A stretch of DNA of 64,000 nucleotides from Collinsella sp. WCA1-178-WT-3 (M1) (GTDB lineage Bacteria > Actinomycetota > Coriobacteriia > Coriobacteriales > Coriobacteriaceae): positions 1 through 64,000 of the forward strand of contig NZ_VUME01000010.1 of the NCBI RefSeq assembly GCF_009696325.1, written 5' to 3'. The position numbers and the translations under genes are program-made. The notes under the pieces are model-generated. The model made no database searches, was not told where the DNA came from, and saw only the letters and a program-made list of their open reading frames with translations. Below, piece by piece: positions 26,372 to 33,974 of the stretch (positions are counted from its first letter, which is position 1; every line of letters begins with the position of its first letter).

Positions 26372-26427
26372 TAGTCATTGGGGACGTTCTTTAACGGCTA
26401 GTCATTTAAGAACGTCCCCAATGACTA
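26372..26427. repeat. REP-like palindrome (cattggggacgttctt type)
   Basis: tagtcattggggacgttctt (26372-26391) pairs perfectly with 26408-26427; the 16-nt loop repeats tagtcatt. A near copy is at 45437-45496 and a split relative at 28550-28682. Confidence 0.8.
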
Positions 26428-26439
26428 TGTTGCAAAAGC

Positions 26440-26494
26440 TGTACGTCAGCATCCAAAGATATCGAAAAATGTCGACTTTGGATGCTGGCGTACA
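26440..26494. repeat. 19-bp inverted repeat
   Basis: tgtacgtcagcatccaaag (26440-26458) pairs with 26476-26494 with one G-T pair; the loop contains aaaaatgtcga, a string also found in the centre of both MITE-like elements. Confidence 0.65.
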
Positions 26495-26514
26495 TGTTTG
26501 GATTCGGTGGGGGA

Positions 26515-26781
26515 CTAGGCAATCATTGCGTCAAGGGTAATGAGTTCTCTGAGTCGCTCTGTGCGTGTTTGCCCATGGCGCTTTGCCTTCTCGTCAAACG
26601 CTTCAAGAACCGATTCACCCACACGTGCCGATAAAACAACGCTTGGCTCATCAGAGATCGACGGCCTTCCCAGCTTGATGGTGCGACCCTTCGGCCACTC
26701 ATCTTTTTCGTATGCCTCCGCGGCTTTCTCCAACTCTCCGGGGGCAAATCCGATCATCTTTTCGAGTTGCTTAGCGTCCAT
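26515..26781 (-). CDS. Antitoxin-like protein (BrnA/ribbon-helix-helix type)
   Basis: The 88-residue protein has an acidic N-terminal half (ELEKAAEAYEKDEW) and a C-terminal half like a ribbon-helix-helix dimer domain (VVLSARVGESVLEAFDEKAK, then RTERLRELI). It would bind DNA and neutralise the toxin-like partner. The start at 26781 is eight bases after the partner's stop, so they are one transcription unit, in the toxin-first order of BrnT/BrnA systems. The SD (aggaggc) supports this start over upstream codons. The pairing is inferred from gene order and size. Confidence 0.6.
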   Translation of the reverse strand: MDAKQLEKMIGFAPGELEKAAEAYEKDEWPKGRTIKLGRPSISDEPSVVLSARVGESVLEAFDEKAKRHGQTRTERLRELITLDAMIA

Positions 26782-26789
26782 AGTGCCTC

Positions 26790-27056
26790 CTATCGATCGA
26801 TCCCGATTTCCCTGAGCACCTTGCGCGTAGGAGGGACAAGGGCGTGGTAAATGATGTAGCCATCTCGATTGGAGCAATATCGAGCGATGAGCTCCATGAG
26901 ACGGCTTCTTCCATCAAGTCCAACGAGAACGTAATCGATACCTCCGTTTTCAAGATCACGCCTGAACCATGCAAAAGCGGAGTTCCAGGCGCAGGTGATA
27001 TCCGTCTCCGTCAGCCCGTGTTTGAGGGCGTGGGGGTGGATTGCGATGAGCTCCAT
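26790..27056 (-). CDS. Toxin-like protein (BrnT-like)
   Basis: The 88-residue protein (IHPHALKHGLTETDITCAWN at the start, then DYVLVGLDGRSRLMELIARY and IIYHALVPPTRKVL) shows the H-A-x-x-H-G and DRxGRxxEL-type pattern of small BrnT/DUF4258-like toxins of the RelE fold. These cut RNA in known cases; that activity here is inference. The start at 27056 has gagagg upstream. It is encoded first, with the RHH protein right after. The pair lies beside a large unknown gene and has an A/T-richer look than most genes here, consistent with transfer. Confidence 0.55.
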   Translation of the reverse strand: MELIAIHPHALKHGLTETDITCAWNSAFAWFRRDLENGGIDYVLVGLDGRSRLMELIARYCSNRDGYIIYHALVPPTRKVLREIGIDR

Positions 27057-27113
27057 AAGGGCCTCTCTTTTTGTATACAGTTTTGTAAACAAAAATGCAA
27101 GCAGTTAATAGGC

Positions 27114-28400
27114 TTAAGCGACTTGTTTTGATTGGACTTTTCGATGTAAAGCCGACATCGGAGGCTCCACTACTCCTTCGCTTTTTAGTTCGGTATGTGA
27201 ACGTCCGTTGAACTCCCAGAGGGGAGCGTTTTCATAGATTATCGAGAGGAGCTTGGAGACTTCGGCTGTTTTCTTGCGTTCGTAAAACTCGGGCCGTACG
27301 ACAATCAATAAGAAAGCTGCGTCTTCGGTAATTTGCTGTGCTGTCGGCATACCGTTGAGTCCAACGGAACGCAAAAGCTTTGTCATGATGAAATCGAACT
27401 CATCTTCTCTTGCATGGAGATCGGATGCCTTAATCTCAGGGTCTCTCAGGACGTACTGCTTGAGTCGTTCGACAGATCGACTGCACTTTATATGCCCGCA
27501 GATGACTTCGTCATAACTGAGCCTTTTGATTGGGAGACGTTCGTGACCGGCGAAGATGGCTGCCACTCTGATGCCAACGCGCCGTTCGCGCAGCGCGCGC
27601 ATCTCACCGGTGTATTCGCTGCGTCGTTCATATTTTCGATAGGAGTATCCGTAGTCATCGTAGTAATAAGGGGCTTCATCGACAGCGTCATCGAGCTCAG
27701 GCGCTATGAGATAGAGTTTTCCATCTCTGGATATGACGCAGGGATTGTCGATTTGCCCCGATTCGTTCCTGATTTGCCAAATAGTTTCATTTATCTCAAA
27801 TCTCGAGACTGGATTGGGGGCACAGGAGTTGTAGAGCTCAATAAGTTCATCGAGTGAAATGATTCCACAGGCATCTGTGTAGGCGCGGGCGAAGCGCCGT
27901 ACTTCTTGATTTGATTCAAGCGCACGGCGCTCCCAAGCATCCAAAACGTCCTGCGGACTTCGATAGCGGGCATGACGATCGATGCGCGATGCGCTCCAAC
28001 GGTTATCAGCGGCAACGTTCATCAGATCCAAGCGCAGATCTTTGTCGGCGATGCGAGCGAGCGACTGATAGTGTTCTAGATCAAGCTCCGGTCGAAAACT
28101 CATGTCTTCCGGAACAGTTCGTGCGAGCTTTATGCAACGCTTGAGATAGGTCGGGCCCAGGCTTGGGCTAAAGTGCTGCTTGAGGTGGCAAGCGATGGGC
28201 GAGAGTAGGCCATTTAGATTGGAAATGGGGTATCCGGCAATCTCTTGCTCGAGACGGCGCCCGATGAGCAGAGCCCCTTCCGAAGAGGCCTCATGGTCGG
28301 TGCCTTTCTGGCCGAGGTGTTTGGCCTCGACAATCCTGCTGATATCCGAGCAGGTGTTTGAAATAATGTCGGGTGAAAGGGTTGGTATCTTTTTTGCCAT
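27114..28400 (-). CDS. Unknown protein with DUF1016/YhcG-N-like first half
   Basis: The 428-residue protein is soluble. Residues about 40-145 look like a YhcG/DUF1016 N-terminal domain (LGPTYLKRCIKLARTVPEDM, then LEHYQSLARIADKDL and NRWSASRIDRHAR). The middle (GIISLDELIELYNSCAPNPV, about 190-210) looks like a winged-helix module, and the last part is unassigned, with an acidic Tyr-rich YYYDDYGYSY stretch near 250. The PDDEXK nuclease half of true YhcG proteins was not seen. The start at 28400 has caggag upstream. It lies directly upstream of the toxin-antitoxin pair on the same strand. A defence or accessory role is possible but unproven. Confidence 0.5.
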   Translation of the reverse strand: MAKKIPTLSPDIISNTCSDISRIVEAKHLGQKGTDHEASSEGALLIGRRLEQEIAGYPISNLNGLLSPIACHLKQHFSPSLGPTYLKRCIKLARTVPEDMSFRPELDLEHYQSLARIADKDLRLDLMNVAADNRWSASRIDRHARYRSPQDVLDAWERRALESNQEVRRFARAYTDACGIISLDELIELYNSCAPNPVSRFEINETIWQIRNESGQIDNPCVISRDGKLYLIAPELDDAVDEAPYYYDDYGYSYRKYERRSEYTGEMRALRERRVGIRVAAIFAGHERLPIKRLSYDEVICGHIKCSRSVERLKQYVLRDPEIKASDLHAREDEFDFIMTKLLRSVGLNGMPTAQQITEDAAFLLIVVRPEFYERKKTAEVSKLLSIIYENAPLWEFNGRSHTELKSEGVVEPPMSALHRKVQSKQVA

Positions 28401-28549
28401 AGCGATGCGCTCCTGTGTGACTCACGGAAAAGAAACAGTCTGATTGTGAGTGCCGTTCTTTGATGGCGACGGCGAACAGGAGCGCAGCCTGTCTGAGATG
28501 GGCGAGTGCGGTAACCACCGATCTTACTTACCGAGCTCGCTCCAGCGTG

Positions 28550-28682
28550 TCATTGGGGACCTCCGCAGGAGCTCTCGACCAGTCTCATGCCTTGGGATGA
28601 GTATAACACAGAGAGCAAACATATGTTCTATAAATTTGAGAAACCGAATTCCTACCCACTCATTTAAGTGCGTCCCCAATGA
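28550..28682. repeat. Split REP-like palindrome
   Basis: tcattggggac (28550-28560) and gtccccaatga (28672-28682) are inverted, as in the palindromes at 26372 and 45437, but the loop is 111 nt long. The right side keeps catttaag before the arm, as at 26372. No gene is seen within. Confidence 0.55.
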
Positions 28683-28693
28683 GTACTCGCACG

Positions 28694-28939
28694 CTAGAGC
28701 AGGTTCTCCTGTACCCATGCGATGATGTCGCTCGATTCGTAGAGTGGTTTGCCGTCGATGAACAGACAGGGAACCTGGCGTTTTCCGCCGACGGCGATGA
28801 GCGTCTGCTCGGCATCGGGGTCGGTCGAGATGTTGCGCTCAGGGATGGTCACACCGTTATCGGCAAGGAAACGCTTGACCTTCATGCAATACGGGCAGCC
28901 GGTCATAACGTACAGCGTGAGCTCATGATTAGTAGCCAT
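28694..28939 (-). CDS. Glutaredoxin-like protein
   Basis: The 81-residue protein is a minimal thioredoxin-fold reductase: LTLYVMTGCPYCMKVKRFL carries the CPYC redox site at about residues 13-16, KRQVPCLFIDG has the cis-Pro, and LYESSDIIAWVQ is the usual GST-N/Grx end. It would reduce disulfides or mixed thiols in the cytoplasm. The start at 28939 has ggagacct just before it; an in-frame codon at 28978 is less likely. The gene is on the same strand as the XRE-TipAS gene, 51 bp downstream of it, and may be cotranscribed. Confidence 0.85.
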   Translation of the reverse strand: MATNHELTLYVMTGCPYCMKVKRFLADNGVTIPERNISTDPDAEQTLIAVGGKRQVPCLFIDGKPLYESSDIIAWVQENLL

Positions 28940-28990
28940 AGGTCTCCAATCGGTTGAGGTTTTGATTGAAATACCCAAAGCCGCCGCGGT

Positions 28991-29818
28991 CTATGCATGA
29001 GCTGACGACGACTCGATGGCCTGTACCAGAAACGCCGTGGCTCCGGTGCCGCAGGGCTTGTCGTAGTAGTCGATAAAGCGCTGGTCAGCAAGATAGCCGT
29101 GGGCGAGGCCCAGGTATGCTTCGTCTTGGGGCTTGTGCCCCCAGTTAAGGCCAATCCATCGACGGTGCATCGCGACAAGTTTGCGGGCCTCGCTTCCATC
29201 CGCATCGCCGTCGCCCATGGCAATCGAAAGCTGACCCAGAATAGCGCGTTCAAGTTCCTTCATGTCGTTCCATGTCTCGGGGTCCATGTCCAGCAGTGCT
29301 TCGTTTGCTGCGTCGATCGCCTCGTCGCCATAGCGCGCCCGCGCCTCGGCACCGTAGCGCTCCTCGTTTTCCTGCACGGAGCGCCAGCGCTCCAGTTGCG
29401 GCAGGACGGCGCCCATGAGCGAGACGGCTTCGTCGAGCGACATGCCGGTGTTTTGCGCCAGCCGCGGGGCACAATCCTCGATCATCGCCTCCATGGTGGT
29501 GTCGTAGGTGTACTTGCCGTGGTCGTAGCACCACTTGCAGTAATGGTCGGTCGTGGCGCCCACAGCATCGGTGCCGCAGTCGTCGGGTGTGAGTATCATG
29601 CCGCAGCTCTGGCAATAGTGCTCGGGCATTTCGAGCAGGTGGGACAGCGGTTCTCCGGTTACGGCGGCAATGAGCTTCATCATGTCGATGCCCGGGGTGA
29701 CTTCGCCGCGTTCCCAACGGCTGACGGCTTGGCGTGTGACGAAGAGCTTGGCGGCGAGCTGCTCTTGGGTAAGGTGATGGGCGCGGCGAATGGCAATGAG
29801 CTTTTCTGCAAAGGCCAT
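28991..29818 (-). CDS. XRE-type regulator with zinc ribbon and TipAS domain
   Basis: The 275-residue regulator has three parts. Residues 1-62 are an XRE helix-turn-helix (LTQEQLAAKLFVTRQAVSRW). Residues about 68-102 are a zinc ribbon (CQSCGMIL, then CKWCYDHG). Residues about 105-270 are a TipAS ligand-binding domain (TMEAMIEDCAPRLAQNTG, then GLAHGYLADQRF and FLVQAI). In TipA proteins this domain binds thiopeptide antibiotics; here the ligand is unknown. The SD aaaggag supports the start. It is divergent from trmO with 130-140 bp between them, where an operator would be expected. Confidence 0.85.
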   Translation of the reverse strand: MAFAEKLIAIRRAHHLTQEQLAAKLFVTRQAVSRWERGEVTPGIDMMKLIAAVTGEPLSHLLEMPEHYCQSCGMILTPDDCGTDAVGATTDHYCKWCYDHGKYTYDTTMEAMIEDCAPRLAQNTGMSLDEAVSLMGAVLPQLERWRSVQENEERYGAEARARYGDEAIDAANEALLDMDPETWNDMKELERAILGQLSIAMGDGDADGSEARKLVAMHRRWIGLNWGHKPQDEAYLGLAHGYLADQRFIDYYDKPCGTGATAFLVQAIESSSAHA

Positions 29819-29959
29819 AGCGACTCCTTTCTGCTGGTTGATGGCTTAAGCATACGCGGCGGCCGGCGCCCTTCCAAGCAACCGTTGGTTGCACGACGGG
29901 AGACCGCGGCGAAGAATTGCGCGCTGCACCCCGCACCTCCATGCCGTACAATGACCGGC

Positions 29960-30697
29960 ATGGAACCTATCGCACACATACATACCGACCTGCCGCAGAA
30001 GTTCGGCATTCCGCGCAACAGCTTTTTGGCGCCCCACCTGCAGGGACGCATCGTCTTTGAGCCGGAATTTGCCTCCAACGCAGCAGTTGAGGGTCTGGAC
30101 TCCTTCTCTCACCTATGGCTGCTGTGGCGCTTCGAAAACGGAACGCCCGGCGGCACGGCTAAGGATATAGCTGCCGATGCCAAGACGCAGGACAGGTCCG
30201 GCACCAACGTCAAGTGGTCGAAGACTGTGCGCCCGCCGCGTCTGGGCGGAGCCGAACGCGTGGGCGTGTTTGCCACGCGGAGTCCGTTTCGCCCCAATCC
30301 CATCGGTCTTACCTGCGTCAAGCTCAGCCGCGTTGAGCGCACCGACGACGGCCCCATCATCCATGTGCTGGGGGCCGACCTGCGTGACGGCACGCCCATC
30401 TACGACATTAAGCCCTACATCCCGTTTGCGGACTGCCACCCGGATGCGACCGGCGGCTGGATTGAGGGTGCTCCGTGGCAAGAGCTCGATGTTGAGTTCC
30501 CACAAGCGCTTCAAGACATGGTCCCGCCCGCAAAGCTCCCCGGCCTGGTCGAGGTTCTTCGCCAAGATCCGCGCCGCGCGGGCAGCAAGCACGAGCCAAA
30601 CCGCGTTTACCACTTGGCTTACGCCGGACTCGACATATCGTTTACGGTTGACGGGGCCAGGTTGACGGTAACCGCAATCAACGACGCGCGAGACTAG
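29960..30697 (+). CDS. trmO: tRNA N6-methyltransferase TrmO/TsaA family
   Basis: The 245-residue protein is a TrmO-type enzyme that methylates N6-threonylcarbamoyladenosine at tRNA position 37 using SAM. Key blocks are the N-terminal IAHIHTDLPQKFGIPRN, HLWLLWRFE, VGVFATRSPFRPNPIGLTC (about 104-122), and PIYDIKPYIPFAD. The C-terminal ~90 residues match the bacterial long form. No strong SD is visible; ATG at 29951 or 29960 are both possible, and long upstream extensions are excluded because they run into the regulator region. It is read divergently from the XRE-TipAS gene. Confidence 0.85.
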   Translation: MEPIAHIHTDLPQKFGIPRNSFLAPHLQGRIVFEPEFASNAAVEGLDSFSHLWLLWRFENGTPGGTAKDIAADAKTQDRSGTNVKWSKTVRPPRLGGAERVGVFATRSPFRPNPIGLTCVKLSRVERTDDGPIIHVLGADLRDGTPIYDIKPYIPFADCHPDATGGWIEGAPWQELDVEFPQALQDMVPPAKLPGLVEVLRQDPRRAGSKHEPNRVYHLAYAGLDISFTVDGARLTVTAINDARD

Positions 30698-30809
30698 TCA
30701 GCCATTCGTCCGCACCCATCAAATTAAGCGCCAAACCCCATGCCAAAATCGCCTACGCTGGTGGACAATAACGCTTACCGAATCATTCCGCTCTGCACGG
30801 GGGCTCAGC

Positions 30810-32021
30810 ATGAAATACGACTTCACTTCAATCATCGACCGCCACGGCATGGACTCCATCGCCGTTGACTCTTGGGGTGAGATCCCCGGTATGGCTCCAA
30901 ACGCACCCGACGAGGGCTTCGACCGCATTCCCATGTGGGTGGCGGACATGAACTTCGCCACGGTGCCTACGGTCCAGGAGCACATCATTCAGCGCGCCCA
31001 GCACCCCATGTTTGGTTACTTCAATCCGCGTTCCGAGTACTTCGACCGCATCATCGAATGGCAGAGCCGCCGTAATGGCGTCGAGGGCCTGGCGCCTGAG
31101 CATATCGGCTACGAAAACGGCGTGCTGGGCGGTGTCGTGTCGACGCTGCGCGCGTATGTCCAGCCGGGCGATGCGGTGTTGGTCCACAGCCCCACCTACA
31201 TCGGCTTCACCAAGTCCATCGAGGCCGCGGGCTATCGCATTGTCCACAGCCCGCTTCAGCTCGACGACCAGAGCGTGTGGCGCATGGACTTTGAGGATAT
31301 GGAGCGCAAACTCGCCCAAAACCACATCCATGCCGCAGTGTTCTGCTCGCCGCACAATCCCTGCGGCCGCGTATGGGAGCGCGACGAGATCGAGCGCGCC
31401 ATGGACATTTATCGCGAGCACGATTGCGTGGTGATCTCGGACGAGATTTGGTCCGATATCATTCTGCCGGGACACAAGCACATCCCGACGCAGTCGGTGA
31501 GCGAGGATGCCCGCATGCGCACGGTTGCCCTCTATGCGCCGAGCAAGACGTTTAACCTGGCGGGTCTGGTCGGCAGCTACCACATTGTCTACAACGAGAC
31601 ACTGCGCGACCGCATGTGCGCTGTGTCTAATAAGACCCATTACAACGAGATGAATGTCCTTTCGATGCATGCGCTTATCGGTGCCTACCAACCGCAGGGC
31701 TACGAGTGGGTGGACGAACTCAACCAGGTGCTTGCCGACAATATCGAGTACTTCTGCGATTACGTGGACGAGCATTTTGAGGGCGTGTCCTATTCGCGTC
31801 CTCAGGGCACGTACATGGTGTTTCTGGACTGCACCGAGTGGTGCCGCGAGCATGGCCGTGATATTCAGTGGTTGCTCGACGAGGGGGCACGCGTGGGCGT
31901 GGGGTATCAGGATGGACGTCCGTTCCATGGCCCCTGCCACATTCGCGTGAATCTGGCGCTGCCGCTTTCGCGCGTAAGGGAAGCGTGCGACCGCCTAGAC
32001 CGTTACGTTTTTGGGGTATAG
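30810..32021 (+). CDS. patB: MalY/PatB-type aminotransferase (cystathionine beta-lyase-like)
   Basis: The 403-residue fold-type I PLP enzyme probably cleaves C-S bonds of cystathionine or cysteine conjugates, releasing homocysteine or thiols. Features: FDRIPMWVADMNFATVP near residue 40, FCSPHNPCGRVW (about 172-183), SDEIWSDI (Asp to the PLP nitrogen), and YAPSKTFNLAGL with the PLP Lys at about 236. The length is normal for the family. The ATG at 30810 has ggggg upstream. It is monocistronic. A methionine-supply role is likely, but MalY-like moonlighting regulation is known in the family and cannot be judged here. Confidence 0.85.
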   Translation: MKYDFTSIIDRHGMDSIAVDSWGEIPGMAPNAPDEGFDRIPMWVADMNFATVPTVQEHIIQRAQHPMFGYFNPRSEYFDRIIEWQSRRNGVEGLAPEHIGYENGVLGGVVSTLRAYVQPGDAVLVHSPTYIGFTKSIEAAGYRIVHSPLQLDDQSVWRMDFEDMERKLAQNHIHAAVFCSPHNPCGRVWERDEIERAMDIYREHDCVVISDEIWSDIILPGHKHIPTQSVSEDARMRTVALYAPSKTFNLAGLVGSYHIVYNETLRDRMCAVSNKTHYNEMNVLSMHALIGAYQPQGYEWVDELNQVLADNIEYFCDYVDEHFEGVSYSRPQGTYMVFLDCTEWCREHGRDIQWLLDEGARVGVGYQDGRPFHGPCHIRVNLALPLSRVREACDRLDRYVFGV

Positions 32022-32118
32022 GGGTCGCACGATTCGGGTACTGCGGCTTGCGCCCGTGTCGTCAACGTGCGTGGGCGCATAGGGCGCAGAGGGTTGCGAG
32101 CGCGTTTTTCCACGTTTG

Positions 32119-32598
32119 CTACTTTTCTTGAATTTGCTTGCCGCAAAGGTGTTCAACCGTAATTTCATACAGCTGGACGCCCCTGATACTTTGCTTGATC
32201 TCCTCTTCGACCTCTTCGGCAGAAGGATAGTACTTGAGGGCAAACTGTCGGACTTTGTCTTCGACAAACGCCGGGTCATCGTTCACGAGGCGGCAACGGC
32301 CGAAAACCACAGTGCTTTGAACATAGGGTGCCCAGTCGTCATCTTTGTACCAATCGTTGCCATAGACGGTAAAGCAGACTTTGTCGCTGCGTTTGAGTGC
32401 GTCGACCTTATGCCCCGCCTTGGCTCCATGAAAGTAAATTTTGTCGTGCTCGGGGTCAAAGTAGTAGTTAACGGGAATGGCGTAAGGATAGCCGTCGTCT
32501 CCGTTGACGGCAAAAATGCCGCGTTTGCAATTAACAAGCAGCTCTCGTGCCTCTTGATCGGTGATAGCACGCTTCTTTCTACGAAGAGGTCTAAACAT
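32119..32598 (-). CDS. PPOx-fold flavin protein (NimA-like)
   Basis: The 159-residue protein belongs to the pyridoxamine-5'-phosphate-oxidase-like split barrel. It shows CKRGIFAVNGDDGYPYAIPV, IYFHGAKAGHKVDAL and VCFTVYG, as in the NimA/nitroimidazole-resistance group of anaerobes. These bind FMN or heme and reduce small molecules. The start at 32598 has gaaagga upstream. It stands alone, divergent from the K+ channel gene. Nitroimidazole resistance must not be assumed; most family members have other roles. Confidence 0.8.
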   Translation of the reverse strand: MFRPLRRKKRAITDQEARELLVNCKRGIFAVNGDDGYPYAIPVNYYFDPEHDKIYFHGAKAGHKVDALKRSDKVCFTVYGNDWYKDDDWAPYVQSTVVFGRCRLVNDDPAFVEDKVRQFALKYYPSAEEVEEEIKQSIRGVQLYEITVEHLCGKQIQEK

Positions 32599-32853
32599 CG
32601 TGGGTTTCCTTTCTTTCCGCGTGTTGCGTGCACGGCGGTGGGTGGTATGTCTATATCAAGATACTAGTTCAGGCTGCGAGACCGACGGGAACATCCTATT
32701 TGTCGCGGATTGAAACGCACTTTTTTGTTGTGGAAGGATTGTCCCTCACAACTCGTCGTCTAGGGGCATTCTCGATGGCTGGTTCCGTTTGCGGGGGAGG
32801 CGTGGGACAATACCGACCAAAAGCGATTGCTTGTCCTGAAAAAGGGGGTCTCG
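32599..32853. other. Divergent intergenic region
   Basis: It separates the PPOx-fold gene from the K+ channel gene and must hold both promoters. I see no clear consensus promoter, hairpin or gene. Confidence 0.4.
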
Positions 32854-33279
32854 ATGAAAAAGCTGAGGACGCTGGCCGATGTGTTGCGTCAAGCCGGTTT
32901 CGTGCGCATCACGGGCCTTTTTCTCGTCTTTTATCTTCTGTGTTCAATGGCTGTTTGGCTCTCTGAGCCAACAACTCTTACGTTTGGCGATGGCCTTTGG
33001 TTTAGCTTTGAGACCGTATCGACGATCGGCTTTGGCGACATTCCGGCCGAGACGCCGGTCGCCCGTGTCATCACGGTCGTCCTGAGCGTTATCAGCATTT
33101 TTTACATTGCCATGCTCACGGGCGTGGCGGTGAGCTACTGCAATATGCTCATCAAGATGCATCAAAAGGACACTATGGCGCGCTTTATGGATGATCTTGA
33201 GCATTTGGAAGAGCTCGATCGTGACGAGCTCGCCGATCTGTCGCGCCGCGTGCGCGAATATCGCCGGCGCCAGCGCTAA
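32854..33279 (+). CDS. Two-helix potassium channel
   Basis: The 141-residue membrane protein has TM1 (about 15-33), a pore loop with the selectivity filter TIGFGDIP (about 58-65) and TM2 (about 75-97), then a short charged cytoplasmic helix (DDLEHLEELDRDELADLSRR). It would form a tetrameric K+ channel of the KcsA type with no RCK gating domain. The start at 32854 has gggggt upstream; a codon at 32827 lies before the SD. The LOG-family gene follows after 36 bp, so both may be cotranscribed. Confidence 0.85.
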   Translation: MKKLRTLADVLRQAGFVRITGLFLVFYLLCSMAVWLSEPTTLTFGDGLWFSFETVSTIGFGDIPAETPVARVITVVLSVISIFYIAMLTGVAVSYCNMLIKMHQKDTMARFMDDLEHLEELDRDELADLSRRVREYRRRQR

Positions 33280-33315
33280 AACGGGCGCCGCGCGTCACGA
33301 TGAGGGGGACTGAAT

Positions 33316-33849
33316 TTGAATATCACCGTGTATCTGGGTGCCAGTATCGGCAATGACCCGGCGTTTCTGTCTGCGGTGCAGGAGCTGGGCAACTGGATTG
33401 GCGCCAACGGGCACGCGCTCGTGTACGGCGGATCCAAATCGGGCCTGATGGGCGCGCTCGCCGATAGCGTGCTTAATGCCGGCGGGCACGTGACGGGTGT
33501 GGAGCCGAGCTTTTTTATCGAGGCCGAGTTTCAACATGACGGTATCGACGACCTCATCGTGACGAGCGATATGGCGGAGCGTAAGGCAAAGATGATCGAG
33601 CTCGGCGATGCGTTCATTGCCTTTCCCGGTGGGACGGGCACGCTCGAGGAGATTGCCGAGGTTATGTCCGCGGTGTCGTTGGGGCACCTGAGTGCTCCGT
33701 GCATCCTGTATAACCTGGACGGTTACTACAACGACCTCAAGGCGCTGCTCGGACACATGATTGATAAGGGTTTATCAAGCCCACGGCGCCAGCAAGGCAT
33801 TTACTTTGCCGAGGATTTGTACGAAATCGCATCAATTATCAACGGATAA
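33316..33849 (+). CDS. LOG-family nucleotide 5'-monophosphate phosphoribohydrolase
   Basis: The 177-residue enzyme of the TIGR00730/LOG group splits ribosyl monophosphates into base and ribose-5-phosphate. It has VYGGSKSGLMGALADSV (about 36-52) and the signature PGGTGTLEE (about 99-107). The start is TTG, with gaggggg a few bases upstream. It is a Rossmann-like soluble protein. Whether it makes cytokinins or serves nucleotide salvage is not known in such bacteria. It follows the K+ channel gene closely. Confidence 0.85.
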   Translation: MNITVYLGASIGNDPAFLSAVQELGNWIGANGHALVYGGSKSGLMGALADSVLNAGGHVTGVEPSFFIEAEFQHDGIDDLIVTSDMAERKAKMIELGDAFIAFPGGTGTLEEIAEVMSAVSLGHLSAPCILYNLDGYYNDLKALLGHMIDKGLSSPRRQQGIYFAEDLYEIASIING

Positions 33850-33974
33850 GCCTTGAGCCTGTCCCGCTGTGGCCCCCGGTGGCTCCGTTTGCAGCGCAGA
33901 CGGTTGGCTCGTCTGGGCCACACTCGCTCTACAATAAAACGTATCTATGTCGACTTTGACCGCGGGAGGACCCG

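Noticed and set aside
29099-29959. N-terminal extension of TrmO
   Set aside because: The frame is open far upstream, but this part is antisense to the XRE-TipAS regulator, and TrmO homology starts at about 29960.
30828-31940. 370-codon minus frame
   Set aside because: It is antisense to the PatB-like gene and has no homology features.
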